63,507 nt of DNA from a bacterium (GTDB lineage: Bacteria; Pseudomonadota; Alphaproteobacteria; Acetobacterales; Acetobacteraceae): contig JAMFRO010000026.1 of the NCBI GenBank assembly GCA_026224825.1, positions 1 to 63,507 of the forward strand. Direction: 5' to 3'. A model generated the notes under the pieces. The model saw nothing but the letters and a program-made list of their open reading frames with translations. It made no database searches and was not told where the DNA came from. Below, piece by piece: positions 52,605 through 60,356 of the stretch. The translations under genes and the position numbers were made by a program. Numbering within the stretch: the stretch's first letter is position 1; the number at the start of each line of letters is the position of its first letter.

Positions 52605-53645
52605 TCAGCTCAGGACGATGATACCGCCCGGCAATTTGACGGCGTGGGCTCCATAAATCTGCTGGATGGCTTCGAGCGCCTCATCCATGCTGCCTATGGG
52701 AAAGCTGGCATTCAGCCGCCGGCGCCCCAGAGCCTCGCTCGCGATGATCACGCGGCCAGGACGATAGCGGTTGATCTCTTCGACAACGTCGGAAATCGGC
52801 GTCGATTCAAAAACGACCTCCCTATCCTGCCAGGCCGTCACGATTGCGGTATTCGCTGCCGAAACGGATGCGCCGCCGGCATGCGCATAGGCGGCCTGGT
52901 AGCCCTGGGGCACCGCCAATACGGCATCGCGGTTGTGAATGCGGATCGTTCCCGTCACACAAGTGACGCAAACCTTGTCCTCGGTATATCTCGCGTTGAA
53001 CGTCGCATTATTCGTAACAATGCGGCCGCCCGCCGCCATCACGACAAAGGGCTCGTCCATTTGTCGTGATGCCGAAACCATGATTTCACCCGAGATCAGT
53101 TCCAGCTGGCTGCCTTGCGACGATATATCGAGACTGGTTCGCGTGTTCATCTCAATTTTAACATTGTCTGACAGAAATATCTGCCGTTGCTGTCCCGTCC
53201 TGGTCCGGTAATCCGCCTGAACCTCGCTCCAGGATGGCCAGAGGCCGAATGGCGGATTGACGGCTGAAACGGCAACGGCCGCAGCCGATGCCGCCAGCAC
53301 GCCACCGATCAGCCGGCGCCGGCCCAAAGTCTCCGTGATCAGCCTGGGCCGGTGGCCCATATTTATCCGGCTGAAATTCGATGTGCCATGGAACGATGAG
53401 ATGTGCTGCCGCAGGGAGTCCGGCTCGATTTCTCCCAATATCTTCCATACTCTGTACGCATCGGCAAACGCAACCTTGCGCGCCTTGCTGCGTGACGCCC
53501 AGCGCATGGCCTTTTCAAGATCACAGGCACCGGCCTTTCCCGAAGCCGCTCCCGCAGCAAGACGCAAAACCCATGTCAGAGCATCGCGCTCGATCCTCGA
53601 CCTGGCTTTGTCTGCATGCGTATTGTCAGGCGACGCAAAAATCAT
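52605..53645 (-). CDS. FecR-family anti-sigma/sigma-regulator protein
   Basis: About 346 residues from the ATG at 53645, preceded by AAAAGGGTCGGT. A start at 53702 overlapping the sigma gene is possible. N-terminal cytoplasmic sigma-binding domain (DALTWVLRLAAGAASGKAGA, AFADAYRVWKILGEIEPD), one membrane helix (RRRLIGGVLAASAAAVAVSA), then a periplasmic FecR domain (RTSLDISSQGSQLELISGEI, IVTNNATFNARYTEDKVCVT) and a C-terminal STN-like part (FESTPISDVVEEINRYRPGR). It holds the ECF sigma inactive until the periplasmic signal arrives, probably from the STN protein at 54348. Confidence 0.9.
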   Translation of the reverse strand: MIFASPDNTHADKARSRIERDALTWVLRLAAGAASGKAGACDLEKAMRWASRSKARKVAFADAYRVWKILGEIEPDSLRQHISSFHGTSNFSRINMGHRPRLITETLGRRRLIGGVLAASAAAVAVSAVNPPFGLWPSWSEVQADYRTRTGQQRQIFLSDNVKIEMNTRTSLDISSQGSQLELISGEIMVSASRQMDEPFVVMAAGGRIVTNNATFNARYTEDKVCVTCVTGTIRIHNRDAVLAVPQGYQAAYAHAGGASVSAANTAIVTAWQDREVVFESTPISDVVEEINRYRPGRVIIASEALGRRRLNASFPIGSMDEALEAIQQIYGAHAVKLPGGIIVLS

Positions 53646-53673
53646 ACCGACCCTTTTGAGCAGTTTGACCAAA

Positions 53674-54267
53674 TCATCCGCACCCCTTGACCTTAGACAC
53701 ATTTGGAAGCGCAGAACCGAAGTGCTGCGGCATTTTTTTTTCGAGCACCTGTTTTTCGAGCGACTGTCTTTCAAGCACCTGAGCGCAATAGAAGATGGCA
53801 CGCTGCAGATCCGTTTCGATCGTGCGCTGTGTTACGCCAAACTCCCGTGCCAGAATTTTAAGGGGAATCCCTTCATACCGAGATCCAATCAATACGCGTC
53901 CTTGGCGCGGGGTGAGTTGAGCAATCGCGGCTTTCACCTGCTCTATCTCATCGCGCGCGATCAGAATGCGTTCCTGGTTCGGCCTATCGTCCTGGATTTC
54001 AAAAAACTCCTCAAATTCCTCGATGCTTACAGTCCCCCGGTCGCGCCGCACGCGGTTCAGGGCAATGCGATATGCCATGCTCAGCAGATAGGGTTTCGCC
54101 TGTTGGACCGGACCGATCGGCGGCCCCATTTCCAACCTCAGCCAGGTATCCTGAAGCGCCTCATTGGCAAGGTCCGTCGAGCCCAGACGATTGGACAGCC
54201 GACGCTTCAAATCGTCATACTGGGCCAAAAAAGACTGCATCAGAGCAAATTTGTCTAAAAAGGGCAT
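53674..54267 (-). CDS. ECF RNA polymerase sigma factor, FecI-like
   Basis: A 197-residue sigma factor. Region 2 (core and -10 binding) is LKRRLSNRLGSTDLANEALQ with DTWLRLEMGPP. Region 4 (-35 binding helix-turn-helix) is QLTPRQGRVLIGSRYEGIPL with ILAREFGVTQRTIETDLQRA. Its stop is 28 bases before the FecR start, the usual sigma/anti-sigma pair order. Together with the STN protein it forms a cell-surface-signalling trio. Likely targets are the exoprotein operon downstream and possibly the PstS-like and type II secretion genes. Confidence 0.92.
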   Translation of the reverse strand: MPFLDKFALMQSFLAQYDDLKRRLSNRLGSTDLANEALQDTWLRLEMGPPIGPVQQAKPYLLSMAYRIALNRVRRDRGTVSIEEFEEFFEIQDDRPNQERILIARDEIEQVKAAIAQLTPRQGRVLIGSRYEGIPLKILAREFGVTQRTIETDLQRAIFYCAQVLERQSLEKQVLEKKMPQHFGSALPNVSKVKGCG

Positions 54268-54347
54268 CCAGCTCGCGGTTCAAACACTAATTGCGAGTTT
54301 ACCCAGGGATCATTTTGATGACAAGCATTATCAGTTGAATAGGCAAT

Positions 54348-55124
54348 TCAATCGGCCGCGGCGGTGAAGATCGCCATCGTTACGGGTTGGGGCATTCCTG
54401 CCGGAGGCCGCTGGCCGAATGAAAGCCCGATGATGTCCGTGCCGATTTCGGCATTCAGGGCCGGATCATTATCCGGCTCCAGAATTTGCACATCCGATAT
54501 TGCGCCGGAATCATCGATCCAGAAGCTGAGGAAAATATCCTCCGGCTCGGCCTGCAAGGCCGTATCGGCACAGAGTTTCCGGCTGATCGCGGACTGCATG
54601 ACGGCAAGAAACGGACCGAAGCTTGCCATGAGGTTTTGCGCCGGCGGCGTCTGGCCTGCGCTTTGCTGCACGGGATAGGTGATGGTGAACGCATTCTGAT
54701 CCACAAGGGGCGTGACGACATAACCCGTGCCAGCCAGGAGGGCCTGCAAGGCGGCACGCGGCGAGAACTGCCCCGCGACGGAGGCTGAACGCCGGTTTGC
54801 CGCCAGGCTGCTGTCGTAATATAAATGGCAGCCTGTCTCCATGGCGAATGTCTCCAAAGCCTTGACGAGGGCCTCGGAGGGAATGTCGAACCGCATTTCG
54901 GCGGCGGGCTGCTGCGCATGCGCCCGGTATGCCGTCCCCCCGGGCAGTAACAACGTCACGAAAATGACACAAAACATCAGCCCGTTACGCAGCAGCTGAT
55001 TTAAACACCTTGCCTGCCGCCCCAAGCGCCGTTTGGCACTGCGCAAAACTGAAATACGCCAGATAACGACGGCAGCGCTCCTATCATGCGGCGGCAACCG
55101 GCGGCACCGGTGTACAGCACACAT
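54348..55124 (-). CDS. Periplasmic STN protein with TonB-like C-terminus (VreA-like signal transducer)
   Basis: Up to 258 residues; the start is uncertain (the hydrophobic leader MFCVIFVTLLLPGGTAYRAH begins at 54977). The mature protein opens with a secretin/TonB short N-terminal domain: MRFDIPSEALVKALETFAME, YYDSSLAANRRSASVAGQFS, RAALQALLAGTGYVVTPL. In ferri-siderophore receptors this domain contacts FecR. Instead of a barrel, the C-terminus is TonB-like: LSFWIDDSGAISDVQILEPD, DPALNAEIGTDIIGL and RPPAGMPQPVTMAI, close to LPPAGTPMPVVIHI in the TonB at 35397. This is the layout known from P. aeruginosa VreA. It lies directly upstream of sigma and FecR genes. Confidence 0.82.
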   Translation of the reverse strand: MCAVHRCRRLPPHDRSAAVVIWRISVLRSAKRRLGRQARCLNQLLRNGLMFCVIFVTLLLPGGTAYRAHAQQPAAEMRFDIPSEALVKALETFAMETGCHLYYDSSLAANRRSASVAGQFSPRAALQALLAGTGYVVTPLVDQNAFTITYPVQQSAGQTPPAQNLMASFGPFLAVMQSAISRKLCADTALQAEPEDIFLSFWIDDSGAISDVQILEPDNDPALNAEIGTDIIGLSFGQRPPAGMPQPVTMAIFTAAAD

Positions 55125-55227
55125 AATGCTTTCGCATATGAAGCCACAAGGTGAATGCCGTGTGATGATGAGATTTTTGCGCCCGGCCGGCCTGCATCAG
55201 GATCATCCGGCATTTCTCTGCCGCAGC

Positions 55228-55653
55228 TCAATCATGGTTCCCGCCGGGCTTGTCCCGCGACTGCAAGCTGGGCGGCGCGTTCATATCGGTCAGCCACATC
55301 CCGAAGCGCATCTTAAAAAACCGTTGCGCAACATTGAGGGAGCCGAACCCGCATTGCAGCGCCGCCGCTCTGGGCGACAGCGACGCATCCGCCTCCAGAC
55401 GCCGCTTCAATTCATCCAGCCGCAGATTCCGCAGCCCGGCCTGCAGACCAACGCCGCGGGCGATGACGAACAGCCTGTTCAGCTCCTTGATATCCACCCT
55501 GGCGTAACCCGTCAGCGTCTCCTCCGAGAGCCATTCCGGCAACGCCGTCAGCACCAGATGCTCAATGGTTTCGACCACCGTCTGAGCGTCTTCGCCGGGC
55601 CGGCGGAACTCACTCAGGCGCGTGAGCCCCTCTTTCTGCAACGAGGCTTCCAT
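55228..55653 (-). CDS. Small AraC-type helix-turn-helix protein
   Basis: A 141-residue protein. IKELNRLFVIARGVGLQAGL, RNLRLDELKRRLEADASLSP and RAAALQCGFGSLNVAQRFFK with MRFGMWL follow the pattern of an AraC DNA-binding domain: first helix-turn-helix, linker helix, then A-x-x-x-G-F-x-S-x-x-x-F-x-x-x-F-x-x-x-x-G. The N-terminus is a short helical region and not a sensor domain. It lies 9 bases after the Hint protein gene, so both are probably cotranscribed. It may be a local transcription regulator. Confidence 0.65.
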   Translation of the reverse strand: MEASLQKEGLTRLSEFRRPGEDAQTVVETIEHLVLTALPEWLSEETLTGYARVDIKELNRLFVIARGVGLQAGLRNLRLDELKRRLEADASLSPRAAALQCGFGSLNVAQRFFKMRFGMWLTDMNAPPSLQSRDKPGGNHD

Positions 55654-55662
55654 CCACCATCC

Positions 55663-57981
55663 TTACGCCGCCTGTGCCTGCCGGGTGCGGGCCAGCGCGC
55701 CGGGAACCGCAAGCACCGCGCCGTCGCTACTGCGCCGGACCGCGATATCTCCCGCGACATCCGCGGCACAGGCAAACACAAACCCATGACATCCGCTGCC
55801 CAGCCCGGCCGCGCGCAGGTCGGGGCGGTAGATATCGGCCAGCACATTGGCAATGCGCGCCCCGTTCAGCAGAATATCCAGCGCGACCGGCTCTTCCGGC
55901 GCATCACAATCCTGCGCCCAGCCGGAGACGATATGCGGCCCATCCTGGTCCACAAAGCCCCGCAGCGGGCCCTGCGGCGCCGCAGGTGCCGCCACGCCCG
56001 CACGTGCGGCCAGAAGCCGGTAAGCCATCTGCAGCTGCCACCCGTGGTCGGCGCGCGGCAGAGCCGGCTGGTCCGGCGCGGCGCCGGGATAAAGCGCATG
56101 GAATTCCGCCGCATTCTGGAACAGCGCGCGCAGGCCGTATTCCTCCTGCTCTAGAAAACTTTCCACCGCGCAATTCTCCGCCAGAATCACCTCATGCCGC
56201 TCCAGCTCGACATGGAAATATTCCACCTGCTCGACCGCCGCCGCCTGGGTGACCGACACGCCGTTGACGAGCCGCCAGGCTGGCACGAGGATGCCGTTGA
56301 CGAAAATGCCGTGGCCAGGCGAGACATGGAGATCGCGGGCGGGGCTGCCAGGGATGATCGCGCCCGCCTTGATGCAGACCGGCAGCGCCAGATGGTTCTT
56401 GGCGATCATCCGCCCGTCATAGGCACGCCGGCCGATCCATTTAACCGGCTTCATCGCGCCCGAAAGCGTTGCCACCAGATCGCCGATCGCCAGCGCCTCG
56501 ACCGCCACCTCGCCGCGCGCCGTGCGGATCAGCGTACCCCTGCAGAAACATGTCACCGCCCCCACCACGATATCCGTGCCGCCATGCCCGTCGCTGGACA
56601 ATGCGAAAGTCGGGGTGCCGCCGAGGCCGGAGAAATTGATGTCATAGGTTCCGGACGCATTGGTGATGGCCAGATAGCCATAACTCGGGCCGTTGAGGGA
56701 AAGCTCGGTATAGGCCGAGGTTTCGCCGGCGGTGAAGGTCACCCCGGTCAGATCGAGCGTGTCGCTTGCGGCAAACCCAGCAAATGTCTGCCCGCCCGCC
56801 ACCGCGGCGCTGTCGCCTTCGAGCAGCCAGGCCGTGCCCGGCGCGATCTCGATGGTGTTGAAATTCTGGAAGGAGGTGCCGAGTACGGCCGTGCCGGAGG
56901 AGGCAGCGAGATCTAGGATATTGGTTGTAGTAACCCCGGCACCAGAAAATGCGACCACATCTCCGCTGATCGTCGAGCCCTGCGCGACTTCGAACAACAG
57001 ATTGCCGTTGCTGCCTGGCCTGACATAAAGGGCGTTGTCAGCGCCGCCAAGATAACCGGCATTGATCACTGTTGCCGTCTGGCCAGAATTCGTCGACAGC
57101 CTGATACCGACACCGGTTTTACCAATGATGATACCCTGGTTGCTTAAGGTCAGCGAGTCTTTGATATAAACCCCATCTCCACTACCCCCGATCATCCCAC
57201 CAGCGGCGTTGTTGATGATATCCGGTCCATCAGTATCGCTGTTCGGCGCGCCCTCGATTCCCGCAAGGCCATAAATAAACCCGTTGTTATTGAGCGTACC
57301 GGTATCACTGAATTCGATCGCATCAGAACCTGCCAGCACTGTGCCCTGGTTGGTCACGATTCCGGCACCTGCCATAATAATCCCATATCCGGCGGCAGCA
57401 TCGATGAAACCGCCGGTGCCATTGACGACCAGGGCATATGTACCCGTATCGGTGATAACAAACGCATCAGATGCGCTGGCAATAATGCTGCCCTCATTCG
57501 TCACAACATCATGGGCACCTTCAATATAATTTCCCAACCGGCTTGAAACTGTCGCGCCGGCCGCGTTATCGATGCTGCCTCCGGCCAGCAACCTGATCCC
57601 ATACCCGTGGGAATCGATCACCCCCTGATTAAGGACCGTACCCGCGACGCCACTGATTTTAACCGCTGCGTAGTAAGCGTCGATCTGACTGGATGCCGCA
57701 TTGACGACAACGCCGCCATTGGTCAGCGCGATGCCGCCGCCGCCATATGGGTATCCCGCTTTGTTGTAATGGCCATCACCACTGGCATCAAGCGTACCGT
57801 CGTTCTGGACCGTCCAGGAAGTTGCCGCGCTGACCGCATAATATTGGTAAGAGGCTTGCGTCATCAGCGTAATATGGGCACTCGCAGCAATGGTGACCGG
57901 GTTGGTGTAGCTGGAGGATGTCAGCACAATGCCTGACGTGATCGTACCGTTTTCCGTGATCGTCGAGCTCGGTGCGGACAT
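55663..57981 (-). CDS. Beta-helix protein with Hint domain and C-terminal GWA-type domain
   Basis: 772 residues from the ATG at 57981, chosen because GGGGGAGTTTTCA precedes it. The N-terminal part (about 1-470) is an N/G/T-rich repetitive beta-helix (IDAYYAAVKISGVAGTVLNQ, IIMAGAGIVTNQGTVLAGSD). The Hint domain (about 475-620) begins CFCRGTLIRTARGEVAVEAL and includes RDLHVSPGHGIFVNGILVPA and YFHVELERHEVILAENCAVE. The C-terminus (about 680-772) has LRGFVDQDGPHIVSGWAQDC and RPDLRAAGLGSGCHGFVFAC, a beta-domain common in Acetobacteraceae. No classical signal peptide, so export would need a type I or other route. Hint suggests self-cleavage or ester-forming processing. Confidence 0.85.
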   Translation of the reverse strand: MSAPSSTITENGTITSGIVLTSSSYTNPVTIAASAHITLMTQASYQYYAVSAATSWTVQNDGTLDASGDGHYNKAGYPYGGGGIALTNGGVVVNAASSQIDAYYAAVKISGVAGTVLNQGVIDSHGYGIRLLAGGSIDNAAGATVSSRLGNYIEGAHDVVTNEGSIIASASDAFVITDTGTYALVVNGTGGFIDAAAGYGIIMAGAGIVTNQGTVLAGSDAIEFSDTGTLNNNGFIYGLAGIEGAPNSDTDGPDIINNAAGGMIGGSGDGVYIKDSLTLSNQGIIIGKTGVGIRLSTNSGQTATVINAGYLGGADNALYVRPGSNGNLLFEVAQGSTISGDVVAFSGAGVTTTNILDLAASSGTAVLGTSFQNFNTIEIAPGTAWLLEGDSAAVAGGQTFAGFAASDTLDLTGVTFTAGETSAYTELSLNGPSYGYLAITNASGTYDINFSGLGGTPTFALSSDGHGGTDIVVGAVTCFCRGTLIRTARGEVAVEALAIGDLVATLSGAMKPVKWIGRRAYDGRMIAKNHLALPVCIKAGAIIPGSPARDLHVSPGHGIFVNGILVPAWRLVNGVSVTQAAAVEQVEYFHVELERHEVILAENCAVESFLEQEEYGLRALFQNAAEFHALYPGAAPDQPALPRADHGWQLQMAYRLLAARAGVAAPAAPQGPLRGFVDQDGPHIVSGWAQDCDAPEEPVALDILLNGARIANVLADIYRPDLRAAGLGSGCHGFVFACAADVAGDIAVRRSSDGAVLAVPGALARTRQAQAA

Positions 57982-58169
57982 TGAAAACTCCCCCTGGGTT
58001 GCGAATGACAGACAAGTAGACATCCCGTGCATACGGGACGAGAAAGGCGCTCATGCTAAGACACATGAAACATGCCGGTGCCGAAGCGGGTTTTTTCATT
58101 GTCACAAAAATTACGCGAAAGCCGGAGCGCCAGCCGCGATACCGAACAAAGCTGCCACCAAACATTAGT

Positions 58170-58197
58170 AAAAAGCGGCCATCCTACGATGGCCGCT
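58170..58197 (-). terminator. Rho-independent terminator after the PstS-like gene
   Basis: AGCGGCCATC (58174-58183) pairs perfectly with GATGGCCGCT (58188-58197) across a 4-base loop. On the minus strand it is followed by TTTTTAC. It lies 28 bases past the stop codon at 58225 and separates the PstS-like gene from the Hint protein gene. Confidence 0.85.
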
Positions 58198-58224
58198 CTC
58201 TTCGTCAGGCGTAAAAATGAAAGC

Positions 58225-59526
58225 TCAGCGGCCGGTGAGGCCGGAGCATTCCGTGCCGTCGATGTTCAGCGGGTTGGTATAACCGGCGGAATTGCTCAGG
58301 AACGTGCTCGCAATCGCCGAGACGAAGGACGAACCGCCGGTGATGCCGGAGAGCGGCGCGAAGCCGTTGTTGGTGGCGGTCGTGTTGTAGGCGGTCGAGG
58401 CGGTCGCCGTCATGAAGTTGATGAGCAGCGTGCCGCGGGCCGCAGCAGAGTAGCAGCTGCTGAGGTCAACCGTGGTATAGCCGACGATGGGATAGCCCGA
58501 GGTGGTCGTCGGGATAAGCGGCACCCAGTTCAGCGGATTCTGGGCCGTCGCATTGGTCGAGGGCGCGGTCAGGTTGGTCGAGGTGGAACCGGCGTGTTCC
58601 AGGCCCAGCTCCGTGTTCGCGACGCTCGGTTGGTAGTAGGTGGCGGTGGTCGCGTTATACAGGCTGGCAACTTTGAGGGTGGTCGTGTTCGCCGAGAGCG
58701 GCGCGATCGAGGTGTAGTCCGGGCTCAGATAGCCGATGCTGGCGGAAGTCGCGACCAGCTCACTAGCAACGCCGCCGCTGCCGCTTTCACCGACGAAGTT
58801 GGACGGCACGCCGCTCGTAAACTCCGACGCGAAAACCTTCTGGGCCGTAAAGGTCACGCCATTGTCGTCGGTCGAGTTGCAGGTCGCGGCCAGATGCTGC
58901 GTGAGCAGGTAGGTCGTGCCGCTGCTGTCCGAACGATAGACCACGTTGATGGTTGTGGACGGCAGGGTGGAGAGCACCTGGTTCCAGGTGGTGTAGGCGC
59001 CGGAGAAGATGCTGCAGACTTGCGCGTCGGTCAGCTGCAGGGGGGGAGTCACCGAGCTCTGGTTATAAGCGATGGTAACCGGCACGCCCAGGGTCGGGAT
59101 CTGGATCGCCGGGCCATAGACAGCCGAGCCGTTGGTGGACGTGCCATAGGCGTCATAGCTGCCGTTCACCGCGGTGGTGAACTGCGAAGCAACGAGCGGG
59201 GCATCGCTGGCACCGAAATCGACCTGCGTACCAACGATCGTGCCATAGGTAAGCGTGCCGCTGGCATAACCCACGGTGTTGGTGCCGGAAACCGGCTCGA
59301 AATAGCCGATGTTGTTGGTCAGAAACCCGTTCTGCCCGGCGCCGCTGCCGGCCGCGGCATAGCTGAACAGATCCGCCGGATGGGCCGTGGTGTAGGCCTT
59401 AAACCAGGCGGCATAGGTCGGATAGGCAAGGCTGGAGCCACCACCGTTAAGGGTCGGGGCAGCATGCGCGGCACCGAACGACAGTGCCGCCGCCATGACC
59501 AAGGAGGCCAAACGTGTGCGTATCAT
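58225..59526 (-). CDS. PstS/DING-like phosphate-binding periplasmic or secreted protein
   Basis: A 433-residue protein with a signal peptide (LASLVMAAALSFGAAHA). GGGSSLAYPTYAAWFKAYTT, YAAAGSGAGQNGFLTNNIGY, VDFGASDAPLVASQF and VVYRSDSSGTTYLLTQHLAA are the phosphate-contact segments of the PstS family. ASIGYLSPDYTSIAPL is also typical. It is longer than E. coli PstS (about 346), and no pstCAB or phoU is near, so it need not serve an ABC importer. In Pseudomonas, PstS-like DING proteins are secreted by the Hxc type II system next to vreAIR, and here it likewise lies between a Vre-like trio and a type II operon. Confidence 0.85.
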   Translation of the reverse strand: MIRTRLASLVMAAALSFGAAHAAPTLNGGGSSLAYPTYAAWFKAYTTAHPADLFSYAAAGSGAGQNGFLTNNIGYFEPVSGTNTVGYASGTLTYGTIVGTQVDFGASDAPLVASQFTTAVNGSYDAYGTSTNGSAVYGPAIQIPTLGVPVTIAYNQSSVTPPLQLTDAQVCSIFSGAYTTWNQVLSTLPSTTINVVYRSDSSGTTYLLTQHLAATCNSTDDNGVTFTAQKVFASEFTSGVPSNFVGESGSGGVASELVATSASIGYLSPDYTSIAPLSANTTTLKVASLYNATTATYYQPSVANTELGLEHAGSTSTNLTAPSTNATAQNPLNWVPLIPTTTSGYPIVGYTTVDLSSCYSAAARGTLLINFMTATASTAYNTTATNNGFAPLSGITGGSSFVSAIASTFLSNSAGYTNPLNIDGTECSGLTGR

Positions 59527-60356
59527 GGTATATCCCTTTGTGCTGTGAGTAATTTAACAAACGATAGTCACTCTGCCTTCGAACGAGGCGGCAGCTTTAT
59601 AGCAGGGACCGCGGCGAGAATATAACTTTAGGTTAAGAACATTTTGGGGCGATTACGTGTCAAGGTTGCGAAACTTTTCAGACAGTAACATTTCATCAAA
59701 GCGAGCATTTTTTCGACGAATCCGCATCGTATGACTGTAATATTACGCAATGATGAGCTTGCCGCAGCGCTAGACAAAGATTCAAAAAATCAAGCATTTA
59801 TGCCCATTTTTTCAAATTTACGCCATCCGTTTTTGGTGCGAATTCGTATTCATTAGACTGAAGCCAAGCATACGAGACGGCGGCGCCTCCTGTTAGATGA
59901 CCCACATCAGAATCAGAAATAAATCCGCCAACATTTGAATCATCACCGGGCGGTTCGCGTCAATTGTGACATGCGCCGGCACTTCGCCGATCGATTTGCC
60001 TACTGATTATTTTCCGCTGTGACCACGCTATGCTGACGATTCCGCATCGGCGCGGCCATAAAAACGATCTTTCTTAAGGTCGATAATCAGATCGATTTGA
60101 ATCGATAATAAATATTATCCGTATTATCGACGCGCCTATAGGCTGCAACGAGTTTATTTCTGTTTTTTAATGTTTAGATACTTCCTCGAAAATTTCATAA
60201 TAACAAAGCGTGCGGCCTGCTACCATTCCACTTGTGCGAATGCATGGCGGCGCCGCCGCCGCGCAACATCATTCTGCCAACGCCCATCTCTGACATGAAA
60301 GAGCGTGTCATCGATCATTTGCCGACGGATCTCGACGCCACGACACAGAGTTTTCG
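59527..60356. other. 830-base divergent intergenic region
   Basis: No convincing gene. It separates the minus-strand PstS-like gene from the plus-strand type II operon and is clearly AT-richer than the rest of the window, especially 59690-59850 and 60060-60200. It should hold promoters for both directions. A repeated TCGATAAT motif is the only clear structure. Confidence 0.6.
60080..60130. promoter_or_regulatory. TCGATAAT repeat cluster upstream of gspE
   Basis: TCGATAAT occurs at 60080-60087 and 60102-60109, exactly 22 bases apart (about two helical turns), and inverted (ATTATCGA) at 60123-60130. A weaker TCGATTT lies at 60092. The second and third copies form an 8-base inverted repeat. This is the pattern of a regulator-binding array, about 230 bases before gspE. 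Confidence 0.5.

Noticed and set aside
56100..56560. Intein within the Hint-domain protein
   Set aside because: No host enzyme is split by it, there is no homing endonuclease, and the layout fits the secreted Hint_2 type.
59527..60356. Pho box upstream of the PstS-like gene
   Set aside because: Only partial matches to CTGTCAT direct repeats were found (for example around 59685 and 59730), none with two good half-sites at the proper spacing.
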